A DNA stretch of 64,000 nucleotides from Spongospora subterranea f. sp. subterranea (lineage: Eukaryota > Endomyxa: Phytomyxea > Phytomyxea > Plasmodiophorida), in the NCBI GenBank assembly GCA_049724395.1, contig JAUGWO010000133.1:44598-108597 (forward strand), given 5' to 3'. The stretch's first letter is position 1. The number at the start of each line of letters is the position of its first letter. The notes under the pieces are model-generated. The model searched no databases, was not told the DNA's origin, and saw only the letters and a list, made by a program, of their open reading frames with translations. The translations under genes and the position numbers were made by a program. Of this stretch, positions 44,937-55,802 are shown one piece after another.

Positions 44937-45199
44937 AGACTATGATAGCCTATGTGTGTTTCTGGTCAGATCTCTGGTTCCCAGCTCTGTCTAAGATTTG
45001 ATGATCACTCGGTTTTTGAAAGGAGACGAATCCTGAACAAGTCGAGTTTGACGACAGTGTCGCCAAAGACTGAACACATCATGAAATCTACTGTCGCGAG
45101 GAAAGTCGGGGGGGGGGGGGAATAACGTTGAGGTCGGACAAAGCAATATCGATGTTCCTGATTACAGGCGATTTTCGTGATCTTAATTTCGAATTTTGT

Positions 45200-46149
45200 T
45201 TTGAAACTGGTCTCTGGCAGAATATCGGACTGCAGTATTAGTCGTAAGGTGAAAGATTGTCTCAAGCGCTTCTGTTTCCCCGTCCTTCAATGTCTTGTGA
45301 AATGTTGTGGCAAAGACATTGACCAGTTCCAGACACGTTGGGGAACGCGTTTCAAACACGGTCATTTTGGAGTGGAATGCTGCCCCGGTCGTGGATCAAA
45401 TCATAACACCTGCGGTTACCAGATGACGAAAATCGTCAGAAACCCTGAAAACAGGTTTTTTTTCGCCAGCTCTAGAAAAACTGATGAACATTTGTCCTTT
45501 CAGAGACAACGACTCCGGTTTATTGAATCTCAAAGCTCTTGTTGTTGCTGTTTCATTGTCAAAAACCGCAGAAGAAAAACTCAAACTGTGTTGTGAATTC
45601 TACGAGAAATACCGATCAAGTGGCCCCATGGCTCAAAAGGTTCTTCGATCATATTATCACCATTATTCGAAAGCCATCTGGGGGTGCTTTGTTCATCACT
45701 GTGGCCAAGATATAAACGAATGGATTCGAAAATGGGGCCCTCAATTCGCACATTGGGAATTCGGCACTCGGAAATGTCATGGTCTGAAGTCCCATCAATG
45801 CGGATCGATCGACCGACCATTTGAAATTCCTGCAAGACGTAATCTTCGCTATAAATCAACTCAAGACCTCCTCTCAGCGCTTTCCAAAATTCGTGAAGAG
45901 TACGATAAGTTCGTGATTACGAAGACAGCATCAATGAGATGCCCTCATCCGGGTTTAACCACTTTCATCAGAAAGTGCCGTCCTCTTAACAATTGTTTAC
46001 ATCGTCATTGCGCTGGAAGTGTTCAGGAATTTGTTCGGAGATGGGGAGAATCAGTATTCTTCCACAAGTTGAGTCGCTATTACTGTCCTGGAACAGGCAG
46101 AGAGGAATCTGATATCTGTCATTATGATTTTCGCTCATCCCAATATTAG
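45200..46149 (+). CDS. Protein with three Cys-rich WG modules, family not recognised
   Basis: Two exons (about 45233-45454 and 45504-46149) join across a 49-bp phase-2 intron. The product contains three diverged copies of one ~48-residue module: CLVKCCGKDIDQFQTRWGTR, CFVHHCGQDINEWIRKWGPQ and CLHRHCAGSVQEFVRRWGES. Each is followed by a fixed pattern of H/F, a Cys (CPG or CHG) and a final C.Y/C.S. The consensus is roughly C-x3-[CH]-C-x3-[IV]-x-[EQ]-[FW]-x2-[RK]-WG, then C-x-G and C. Paired cysteines could form disulfides or bind zinc. Upstream exons with a signal peptide (43.6 kb) would favour disulfides. The stop at 46149 is followed by the inverted-duplication flank. The start is unresolved; a TCTCTGGCAG acceptor near 45225 is the best candidate. 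Confidence 0.65.
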
Positions 46150-46215
46150 ATAAAGGTTGACCCTCCAATGACTCACCAAACCATCAAGACCACTTCGAGG
46201 ATTGTGGCTCACCAA

Positions 46216-47200
46216 AAACTAACACCACCATTTCTTCTAATAATGATAAAATCCCTCGATTCTCAATTTTTGACCAAAAACAAACTCATTTTGACGCTTT
46301 CAGAGCGGTTAACACTTTCTGTTGCATCTGTTGACTTCTCTGTTTTCAGAGGTTGTGTCAGTTGATCACGCAGGTCCAGGTTTGGACTTGGTTATCTGGA
46401 AGGATTTCGGAATTCACATTTCCAGTAGCGCCCATTCGACGCGATCTCCACCGCGTAAGAAGAAGGCGACCAACTCAGCGATCAGCCGAAGTGACGAAAC
46501 CAGGTCGGGCGGATGAATATTTACAAAGCGAACGAGATAGATTGTGCATAAGCAATTCCTTGTTGTTTATATGTGAATTTAATTGTAAATCACTCAGCAC
46601 TGAATGGGTCATACTGGAAAAGATATGATCATGTAATGTCGTATGGGAACAAATCTCGACTCTGTTTCGCAACCAAAGTCTTCCAATATTCGACATTCGA
46701 ATCAGATATAGGCGTCACTGGACTGGTCACGAGAGGAATAGACTCAATGTGTCTGATCTGGTCGGTTTCGCGATAAGTGTTCACTAGTAATTGACACAAT
46801 TCTCAATGAGCGATACCCAAACAATGCAGTGATCGGCGGCGCATTTATTGAGAACAAAATCAAACTCCATAGGTGGATCCTGTATCAATTCGTCACGTCT
46901 CGTCATTCGTCAATGCTTTGAAGACTCGAGAATATTCTACTTTTTGTTGATCGCTCTTCGAAGAATACCCAATTTTGCTACCACAGCAGAGTATCAACAA
47001 ACATCACACAAACTACCCAAAAAACAATCATACCCGTGCTTCAACAAACCCACCAATTTTTCCACAAATTTCGCCAAGTCGTCCAGGCGGTTCGGTGCTG
47101 GCACAGACATGTGCCTTTCAAAACTTTGCTTGATCAGTTTTGCCATTTCCTCGTCCCTATATCAGCAAATTAAGATAAAACATAGATTGTTCATGAGGAT
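46216..47200. other. No gene recognised
   Basis: Short frames on both strands and no motif. It separates the plus-strand Cys-rich gene from the minus-strand repeated-exon gene. Confidence 0.4.
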
Positions 47201-47203
47201 CCT

Positions 47204-50200
47204 TTACCTAAATTTATTATAGTCACACAATTTTTCGTGGGTATTGGGAATCGAAAATTGTTGAAAATAACGAATATTGATAAGCGCATTCAATAACAAT
47301 CCGCTTTCAAGATCTGCCGACAGCAAATGATCACTGTGAAAATCGAAACATGAATATTGGGATGTAATGGACAGGACGATTATTCGAGTTGACACCACCA
47401 TGATTTCTTTGCCATAACTGACATCGACATCGACCTAAACAGCTTGCGATTATTCCCCAATGTTTCACTACGAAGATCAAGGTAGTCAAAGAATTCAGTC
47501 AGGAAATCGTTCCTGTTCAACGATGATTAGCGGACTATGGCGATAATTAGAGTGGACCGGGGAATACCAATCCGATTCCGTGAATGGTTTGTGTGTTTGG
47601 TCACTCAGGGTCCTGATAATAATCAAATAAACTGAGTTCACATATAGTGCTCCAGTTCCGCCATTACCATTGCAAACACGATAATTTGATTGCTGAAAGC
47701 TGAGCAAGAGCAGAGTTCCCATCTTTAGGTTTGGGAGGGATTCCGACTTTAGGTTTGCGAGCGATTCCGACTTTAGGTTTGCGGACGATAAATGAAATAA
47801 GCCACTTCACCAAAATATGACGTCTGGGAGATTCAGTTAACAGTAAAACTCAGACAAGGAATGGGACACGAGTGGTTCTGTCCCAATAGAAACACGAACC
47901 GAACTGAAAGAATTATATCTCTCGATTCTTGAATTTCCTTCCCCACCAATTCAACCAAATCTTTATTGAGCCCGATACGGTTTTTTTCTGTTTTTTTCAG
48001 ATGAAGATCAAGGTATTTGAAAAACGGTGAGAAAATATCGTCCCTAGTGAACTTCAAACTTAGCACCCGATGAGGATGGGGAGAGTCATCAGGTTTACCA
48101 ATCCGATTCCATCAAATATTTCGCATCACCAATGACCCTGATAATTACAGCATGAAATGTGGCCCGCGACCCCATTTATTGCAGCAATTACCGTTTCAAA
48201 TTCATCGCTTGTGCCCCGACACAAACAACATGTTTGAGATCGATCATCGACATGAGTTGAGACAAGAACGAATCGGGCCTGGGACAAATATTCAGTTAAA
48301 CAGCTAACCCTCAGATGCGGAATGAGTTATTCGGCAGTGCTTTCCTACCGATCATTGTGATTCAACAGCGCATTTCTCTCTGCTTCGTTTATCTCATTCT
48401 GGACTATTTCCACCATATCGGTATTCCCCAAAAAATCCGCAATCGCTTTGGGAAACCATTCACTAATTGACATCAAACGTTAAAACCGAACAATGCATGT
48501 GATAACTCGAAAAAACCGACCGCAATGCGGTTCTTATCTCGTGTAACAGAGTAAGCCTGAGCCCAGGATACATTTTGAGCGTCCTCAATCGATCCGGAAC
48601 AAACCTATCGTCATCTCGGCTTCGAATACCGTAACAATGACCGCTATTGATGAACAGACATGAACCGGTGAAGAAAACGAGAATCTCAAATCAGATTACT
48701 CGATGCCGGTATTCGTGACGGCTTTGATCAACAATTCTTCATCGTTTGGAACCTTACTATCAACATGATGTCAAACACAGATGATCATGAAGACGGCATT
48801 TAACATTCACGAACAAAATTTGACAAAAGCCTTTCAGGGCTTTGGCAACCGGATCAGGTTCGCCAGGCTTCAACATGCAAGACCACACATTGTATTTTTT
48901 GATCAAGTTGTTTTCGTCAGAAAGTTTGCTATTGACAGGAAATCAGATATTGATTATTATCATGGAGGGAATTGGCAATTCCGTACAATATTGGATAAAG
49001 GTTCTCAAGGGCTCCCACCAAGTCAACAGATTTGCGAAATTCACCAGGCGGAAGGTTTCTGAGAAAAGATTGTACGAAATCATCAAACAAGATGTGCTGA
49101 ACAATCGCGAACAAATTTCAATACCGAATTTCTTGGGATCTGCGATCAGACCCAGAATTGAGCAACTTTCTCACAAGAGGCACAACAGGGGCAGGGGGGT
49201 TCCTGTGGATAGAAATTTCAAACACTGATCAAGGCGGTGAACGATTTCGTACAAAAGTTGAAAAAACAATTCTTCAAGATTTGTCGCGTCTGATTCACTC
49301 TTGTCCAAGTTCCATGCATTACGTGCATATTTTGGAGGAATGTTGCTATGGTAAAAAGAAATGAGAATATATAATGATCATAACGGGGATGGACGGTTTT
49401 GTACAAATCCTGAAGCAACGGTGCTGCTGATCCAATATGGCATCCAGCATTGATCGCCCTGATGACAATTCGGGCTGCGTTGGGAAAATCGTTGCTATGG
49501 ATCAGCAATCAGATCAAGACTTCAATCAAGAGGAGGCAAATCGATCACGAACAAGAACCTAAACAGATTTTGGAGATCTTTATCGTCACTACGATGTCTT
49601 AGAACCAGATTCACAAGGCGCATTTTAGAGGAAGAATGTTCGCTGATGATTACAAAATGAGTTGGTGATGATGACATGAAGAGAGAGGGTGATCTGATAC
49701 AAAAGCGATAGCAGCGCTGCAAGTGCATCCGCATCTGCACCAGATTCGACCAACTTGCTCAAATGACTTTTAAAATTGCGAGGAAGACAGCTATCAGAGG
49801 AATTACAAAAATGCTGATGATAATGACGGAAAGAACGATCCATTACAAGGTGGAAAAAAACCGAAATTCCAGAGCTTTAACATAGGAATTCGGAAGGGGC
49901 GGGATAGTTCGAGAGGGGGACCTATGCACGATTAGATTATAACTGATTGACGCAGCTGAACGATTCCGTATACATCAGGGAAATCAGTTTTTGACGGAGT
50001 TCCTTCCTCGACAAATATTTCAGCACCCATTTCACATTGGTTTCATTGTCGGAGGGATAAACGCTGTGGACAGGAATTATGTTGGTGATTCTGACAAAGA
50101 CAAACCTCAACGATCCCATACATCAATGAACACAGTCCTTCAAGTGCTTCCCCATCCGCACCGGTTTCGAGAAAGCTCTTTGCAAGACGCAAAACATTGG

Positions 50201-50690
50201 AAGTATGGTCGCTATGGACAATCAATTTCAAAATAACTATGAACAGGACAGTGCTGAGCGATACCGTACAAGACTGAAAACAGGTCTTGAAGTGCTTCCG
50301 CATCTGCACCAGACTCAACCAATTTCTGTCCAAGATGTGCAACATGTTGAGGAAGGTCTCTATTGACACCAAAAAGGTGATGATGATAATCCTGAGGGAG
50401 CGGAACCATCCCTTACAGGTCTGAAAACAAATGTTGATGGGTTCCCTTCTTGGCATAACGATCGATTATCTTCTTGGCCTTTTGCGCATTATCCGAAGGG
50501 GGTTTGCTGTGGAATAGGAGTTGGGATAATGACTACGATCATAATCAGGCTGAACGATCCCGTACAAAATTGACATCGCGTTGTCAAGAGCTTGCATGGG
50601 ATTGTGTAAAAACACTGTGGCTGCACTGGACAACGGCATTTCACAACACGAAAAAACCGAATCTTCGATAACAAACCGACACCATAACAT
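47204..50690 (-). CDS. Gene built from tandemly duplicated ~100-bp exons
   Basis: The minus strand shows at least seven related exon-like blocks: about 50650-50560 (PMQALDNAMSILYG), 50350-50260 (KLVESGADAEALQDLFSVLYG), 50215-50125 (FLETGADGEALEGLCSLMYG), 49795-49700 (KLVESGADADALAALLSLLY), 49650-49560 (VLRHRSDDKDLQNLFRFLF), 49500-49400 (AINAGCHIGSAAPLLQDLY), 49340-49250 (NLEELFFQLLYE) and 49045-48970 (LVGALENLYPILYG). Blocks typically begin after an ATAG-type acceptor with a short (N/D)-rich lead. In most, the DNA has GTACGR or GTATSR at the same place, in the LYG codons, which would serve as the splice donor. Intron-like spacers are ~60-150 bp. Two further blocks (FFKYLDLHL at 48.0 kb, FFDYLDLRS at 47.5 kb) form a second repeat type. 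The fold is unknown; the ESGADAEAL wording recalls ankyrin repeats but the spacing does not. Confidence 0.5.
47724..47792. repeat. 24-bp tandem repeat, three copies
   Basis: Three copies of TTTAGGTTTG(G/C)GAGGGATTCCGAC-like sequence with small changes, in a presumed intron or spacer of the minus-strand gene. Confidence 0.85.
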
Positions 50691-50699
50691 TGATCAATT

Positions 50700-51240
50700 T
50701 TTTTTTAAGGTGAACCGTCATCGCTGTCCGCTCGGACTCTGGCACTCCATTGGACATGATTCCTTTGACCAACTCGCCCAAAATCCGATTGACAAATCGG
50801 AGAAAGTAAACGCTGCGATAACCAGATATAAATGGGCGGATACATTAAGGGCCGGCACTATCAACTCACTCAATGTCAATAGGTTCTGAAGAATCAGACA
50901 CACTGCCAGATTTGGCATGAAGCTGGGCACCGTGTCGACACTGTTCGTTATCGCACAAGAAAGGAAACATTTCATTGACGACTTTCGTCACCGCATCATA
51001 GTCTTTCTCTCTAGATGATAACAGGGGGTTTCCCTGACTGGAAAGTGATACAATGGTCAGAAAACGATGGGTGTCATTAAGAATCTGACCCTGTTTTACC
51101 TATCGGAGGAACCTAGATACCAGGAAAATCATGGACGCAATTACAATAGTGAACACCGACGCCATGGAACACATCATTATGGAAATGGCGCTTTTTGATC
51201 GCGCAAGTTGTTGTCGGACTTCTGTGTACTGGGTGTTAGT
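50700..51240. other. No gene recognised
   Basis: Short frames only. It presumably holds upstream sequence of the minus-strand repeated-exon gene. Confidence 0.35.
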
Positions 51241-51335
51241 CCGTAGTGGTTTGCACGGTCCGGTCCGCGGCTACAACTGGTCCCGAAATATTCCCGGACC
51301 GGTTCTAGCGGTCCCTAAACCACGGAGTCAATCGT
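51241..51335. repeat. Small imperfect palindrome
   Basis: GTCCGTAGTGGTTTGCACGG and the inverse GACTCCGTGGTTTAGGGACC bracket a GGTCCGG/CCGGACC core, about 95 bp in all. It could be a very short MITE. No target duplication was confirmed. Confidence 0.55.
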
Positions 51336-51639
51336 GACGGGCGGCTTGAAAAAGCAGACTGCGAATTAACTCTCTAATCAACAGGATTTGAGTAGATTTG
51401 AGCAAAGTTATTTCACATTTGCAGTTTATTGAATAGCTGAGCCATCTCATCATCCACGGTGATCATCTTCGCATTCGCGACCGATTCCACGGAACAAGGT
51501 AGTGCAATTGGGAGCTGTCCTGCCCTTTGTAACTTCTCTTTCCCTATGTGCTGGATTTTGAATCTGTTGCCGCCATCATCGTCCATGCAGGACTGCAGCA
51601 CCGTTTGTAGTGTCAAAAAATTCGAATTGATTTTTACAG

Positions 51640-52720
51640 GGTCCAGTTCGTCAAACTACTTCACCGACAATACCACTGCCGTGATCAACTCATCCAAGTT
51701 CGCCGTTGTTTTTTGTTGCTGCAGTGACTGGATTGCACTAAAAAACCCAAGATTCAAAATGTTCATATCCGGACTATTTGGGGGTTGACAGAACAAATTG
51801 ATCTTGTATCCACCCTCTTTGGCAGCAAGAAAAGGATCATGATGTGGCCGAATACAAGGTCTTGCATTATCTTGTTGGATTATGATTGGTATGTCATTGG
51901 AAAACTTGGATTTAATTGCGGGCAAAACCTTCCTTATCAACATCTCCGCGTAAATCTGCTGGTCAACAGTTACCACCGAAGTGACAAGTGCTCCCTTCAC
52001 CCTGTTTTTACTGGACCGTTTTGCAGGTTCCGAAGTTGCGAACGGCCACATTCCGATTTTGCCGTCAAAAATACATTTGAATTTCTCGTCAAAACGTGGC
52101 CCGCTATTGCGGCAAGAAACATCACTTTTCTAATAAACCTTTTGCTCTTACATGTTCGATAAGGCTCTTCTTCGTCGTTTGCCAGGTAAAATGTGTTATT
52201 TACTTGTGTGAGATTGAACCACTTTTCGTCAATGTGCACTGTGTCAAACATCGGTTTGACTTTGGGCGACATCGGCATAGAATCCTGGTCTATCATTGGT
52301 AAACTAAACTTAAGGCGAAGAATTTTGTTGCTTTCCGTAAGTACTGGCTTGATAGAGTTTGAATGGCGACGAATGTTGCCATTTTTTAGATTGAGATGTA
52401 AAGTTGTAGTGGAAATGGCTGTATCCGCTGATAGACTTCGCAAGTCCCTCTTGACTTCAAAGGAACTGCACTTACAGTTGAAGAGATGTCGGCATACTTG
52501 CTTTTACGTCCGCATTGCTTTTTGAAAGAATTAACATCCGCTGAAACCGCTCCAGAGATTATTGAAGATGTTGCACGCTTCTAAATACGGCTTGCTGTCT
52601 TCCAATAAACGCCAACTTCTTGTCCAACTTTGGTGAAAGCACCTTTCTTTGGTCTTCCGTTGTCATCCAGCATCGTCAGGAGCCGCTCATAAATTCCTCT
52701 GCGTTGGTCGGCACCAAGCT
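51640..52720 (-). mobile_element. Mariner-like transposon (plant/oomycete-type transposase), broken
   Basis: On the minus strand the transposase reads in order RPKKGAFTKVGQEVGVYWKT (HTH region), ISTTTLHLNLKNGNIRRHSN, VHIDEKWFNLTQ (first catalytic Asp), KVMFLAAIA, IIIQQDNARPCI (second Asp) and QPPNSPDMNILNLGFFSAIQ (third Asp). The wording matches the mariner class common in plants and oomycetes. The frame is lost near 52105 by what looks like one missing base (AIA|RPRFDE) and shifts again in the N-terminal third, with stops near 52560-52500. Terminal inverted repeats were not found. Mariner elements of this class can mobilise Stowaway MITEs, and one such MITE lies at 18.9 kb. Confidence 0.8.
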
Positions 52721-53099
52721 CTTTCGATTTGACCGTTTCGCGTCAATGGCTGCTGCTCTTGGTTTTGTAATGATTACCGAATCGAATGTTAGGAGTGTGC
52801 ACGAAACACATGACCTCATGAGGACCCTGTCGTGCACCAAAGGGATCGTGTACCGCAGAGCAACGACGGTTCGTATTCGTAGGGCGTCGCTCAGTTTTAT
52901 TGAACGTGGGTTATGAAGAAATTATCAGGAAACCTACACATGGCGACGAGACATCTCAGAGACCATTTACGATGTACGCTAACTTCTTGACAGTAATCGA
53001 CAGATTTGTTAACTTAAATAAAAAAAATGAGCTTAATCGGGTAAAAAGAAGCGTACTGGCCAACTATTTCCGAACGGAGGTAGTAAATTACGAAACTCA

Positions 53100-54400
53100 C
53101 GACAGACTTATTAGGCATTGTTGTCGCATTTGTACAATGGAGGCATCTCTTGAAAGGCGCTGCACGTCGGATACAAGTCGTTAGCGACCACAAAAACCTC
53201 AAATATTTCGCAACCTCAAAAAAAACTGAACCGTAGACAGCCAGGTGGTCGATGATTCTATCCGAATATGACCATGAAATCCTCCCTCGAGCGGGATCGT
53301 TGTCTGGAAAACCGATGTCCATCCCGTAGACCGGAATTCGAGATCCCCAACGACCCTGTTTGGGCTCAACAGAAAACTGTACTTATTCGAACGGAACAAC
53401 TCACTTCACAGCCAGTTCGAGTCTGTATTACAAGCACGACCGAATCAACCGCGTCAGAAGAGCATTTTCTTCAAGTAATTCGAGAGTAACAAAGCGTTGA
53501 TTCGCTCTGTTCAAGAATGATGGTAAAACCCCAAGGACCGTTCAGCATCAAAGAAGGGTTGGTATTTCGGCAGATCAACTGGTGGTTCCAGACTGGGCGG
53601 GTCAGCTGCAAATTTTGTCACAACGTCAATATCACCTCCTGTCATGACACCTTAAACGCAGGAAAACAGCAGCACGGACTCAACGCGAATTTTTTGACCG
53701 ACGATAAGGACAAGCGTCAAAAAGTATGTCGAATCCTGTGATCATGTCAATGTACGAAACCGTCGCGACATAAGCCATATGGGCTCCTTCAGCCACTTCC
53801 TATTCCGACCAGATTATGGGGATCCATGAGTTTGAACTTCTTTGTCAAATTTTCCAAATCCAAAGGCTACGACTCAGTCATCGTCGATCGATGTTCTAAA
53901 ATCGCCCAATTCGTTTGTTGGAACGAGACTGATACGCTTAAGGACCAGCCAAATTGTTTTATTCTAAACGTATTCAAACTACTTGGACTATCGGAGGAGG
54001 AGATAGTGTCAGATCCTGGCCCCCAAAGGGTCTCTAAATTCTGGGGTCATTCGTTGAGGAATCTGAACATTCAAGCGGAAGCTGTCATCTTAGCGACACC
54101 CACATACAAATGGGCAAATTGAACGTGTTAATCAGTTTTGTGCTTACAGCCAGGACGACTGGTCCGATATGGTATCGCTCGCCGAATTCTGCTACAACAA
54201 CGCAGAACATGGAAGTACCTGCCTCCACAGTTTTCCGCGAACTACGATTTCTACCCAATATTCGCAACCCTCCACGGCACGAAGGCCTCCGTTTGTTCAA
54301 CCGCTGGAGAAAGGGCACTCCACCTGCAGAAAATACGCACGTTGATCGTTATCGCGCATATGTCGCACATCCGGTTTGATGTCGCACCATAGTTCATGAG
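53100..54400 (+). mobile_element. Ty3/gypsy pol fossil
   Basis: Forward pieces in family order: an RNase H-like SDHKNLKYFATSK and MILSEYDHEI segment (53.2 kb), then integrase core (GYDSVIVDRCSKIAQFVCWN, then LGLSEEEIVSDPGPQ, 53.86-54.1 kb) and a C-terminal integrase segment to about 54.3 kb. It is broken at several points, has no LTRs or gag in sight, and is probably old. Confidence 0.75.
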
Positions 54401-54589
54401 GTGTCCTCCATTGAATCGATTTCGTCGGTAATCTGTTCTGTGTATAAACGGCATAGCGCACGGCGAATATCCAGAATTCTGGTGGGAGACCGGCATCAAT
54501 AAGGATCGTTGTTCATTATCGTCAGGTTTCGTCGTTCTGCTGTTCCCTTTTGTTGAGAGCTGTACGGTATCGTACATCAGGACTATTGG

Positions 54590-55422
54590 TCACCATAATT
54601 GGAATTTACGTTGATGATTTACTGATAACCGGAAATGACAAAGTGAAGATCGCAGAATCGATCAGATTTTACATTCAACGTACCGAATGAAAGATCTCGG
54701 AGAAGTAAAAACGTTTTTAGGAATCGAGATCCTACACTAAGAAGCCAACTCAATCATAACCCAACATGCCTACATCCTACAACTCCTAAAACGCTTCAAA
54801 CAAGTAAATTGCAAACCAGAACCCACTTCAGCGACAGGTTGCGAAATTACAGACGAAAACATCGTGCCGAACACCTACCCAATTAGAGAAACTTTAGGAG
54901 GACTCATGTTCATTGCGAACGCGATCGACCAGATATAGTCTACATCGTTAACAAACTGAGCCGATCCGTGTCGAAACCAACAACACAACTCTGGAGAAAC
55001 GTCCAACGGATATTTAAGTACCTGAAGGGAACGACAAATTATGGACTAATGTTCGGCAGGCCTGATGAGACAATCGCCTGTTATGCCGACAGCAGCTTCG
55101 CTGATGACGTTAATGATCGCAAGTCCACAGCTGGATGGTTATTGATGTTCGGACAAGATATGGTGATCAACTAAGCAGAAATCTGTGGCGCTATCAACCA
55201 CTGAATCAGAATATATGGCCTGTTGTGATGCGGCAAAGCAAGCTATTCAAATGAAGAACTTATATTAAGAAACGTTCGAATCGAAGAGGCGCGTCAGATA
55301 GAGACGATCCTAACGTACTGTTGATCCTTATTCCTAACGTACGATTTTTCATAACTTCTAAATAAACTCTTCTGTCTTTCCTCCTAATCTATACGCTACC
55401 GGCAAATAAAAACAGGAATATG
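54590..55422 (+). mobile_element. Ty1/copia 3'-end fossil beside tRNA-Arg
   Basis: Reverse transcriptase tail (GIYVDDLLITGNDKVKIAES, MKDLGEVKTFLGIEILH) and RNase H (KPTTQLWRNVQRIFKYLKGT, DETIACYADSSFADDVNDRK) are followed by ~150 bp of LTR-like sequence that stops at the 5' end of tRNA-Arg. It is broken at several points. The 5' half is absent. The family differs from the 40.6-kb copy. Confidence 0.8.
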
Positions 55423-55423
55423 G

Positions 55424-55494
55424 CTTGTGTGGCCCAATGGTCAAGGCGCGTGCCTACGGAGCACGAGATTCCGAGTTCGAATCTCGGCACAGGC
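55424..55494 (+). tRNA. tRNA-Arg (anticodon ACG)
   Basis: 71-nt cloverleaf: acceptor GCTTGTG/CACAGGC, anticodon loop CTACGGA (ACG, presumably edited to ICG), T-arm CCGAG-TTCGAAT-CTCGG. A run of eight T at about 55500 is a good Pol III terminator. The 5' flank is a copia fossil. Confidence 0.95.
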
Positions 55495-55505
55495 TTACCT
55501 TTTTT

Positions 55506-55802
55506 TTACCTCAGCGAGGCGGCGTCGAGCCAAAGCGACCAACGCTCGCGGGAACCGGGGAAACTCATTATGATTTTGACAGGTATTGCTGGAATGTCGG
55601 TACAACTGGTAGGAGGTGTTGGATTTTTATCCATGTTTGTTGTCCCTTTCGGCCGACCTGGTCTCTTCTTGCCAACCACTGAAGGGGTTTCGTAGTTACC
55701 GGGTCTCTTCTTGCTAATCACTGAAGGGGTTTCATTGTTCTCATGTCGTTGAGTGGTACCTTTCAATTCAACACAATTCACTGATGCATTGGAACCATGC
55801 AA
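55506..55802 (-). CDS. Short frame with AT-hook motif
   Basis: 98 codons on the minus strand. A 15-residue unit is duplicated (NETPSVISKKRPG and YETPSVVGKKRPG), and the second runs into RPKGTTN, giving a KRPGRPKG AT-hook core that binds the minor groove of AT-rich DNA. It is probably part of a larger gene or element. A second frame upstream (56038-55835) could be a preceding exon. Neither is recognised. Confidence 0.4.
   Translation of the reverse strand: MHGSNASVNCVELKGTTQRHENNETPSVISKKRPGNYETPSVVGKKRPGRPKGTTNMDKNPTPPTSCTDIPAIPVKIIMSFPGSRERWSLWLDAASLR

Larger units (their letters stand above)
44338..46215. repeat. Inverted duplication, ~305-bp arms, 1.26-kb spacer
   Basis: The left arm (44338-44645) is the reverse complement of the right arm (about 45905-46215). 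They are nearly identical over the coding end (the block encoding NCLHRHCAGSVQEFVRRWGE) and over the adjacent ~65 bp beyond the stop. Both arms therefore carry the 3' end of a Cys-rich gene, facing inward from opposite strands. High identity suggests a recent event or gene conversion. Confidence 0.88.

Noticed and set aside
47204-50690. Ankyrin-repeat protein
   Set aside because: The ESGADAEAL wording is suggestive, but the TPLH-type helix start and the 33-residue spacing are missing, and every block ends in the same LYG codons.
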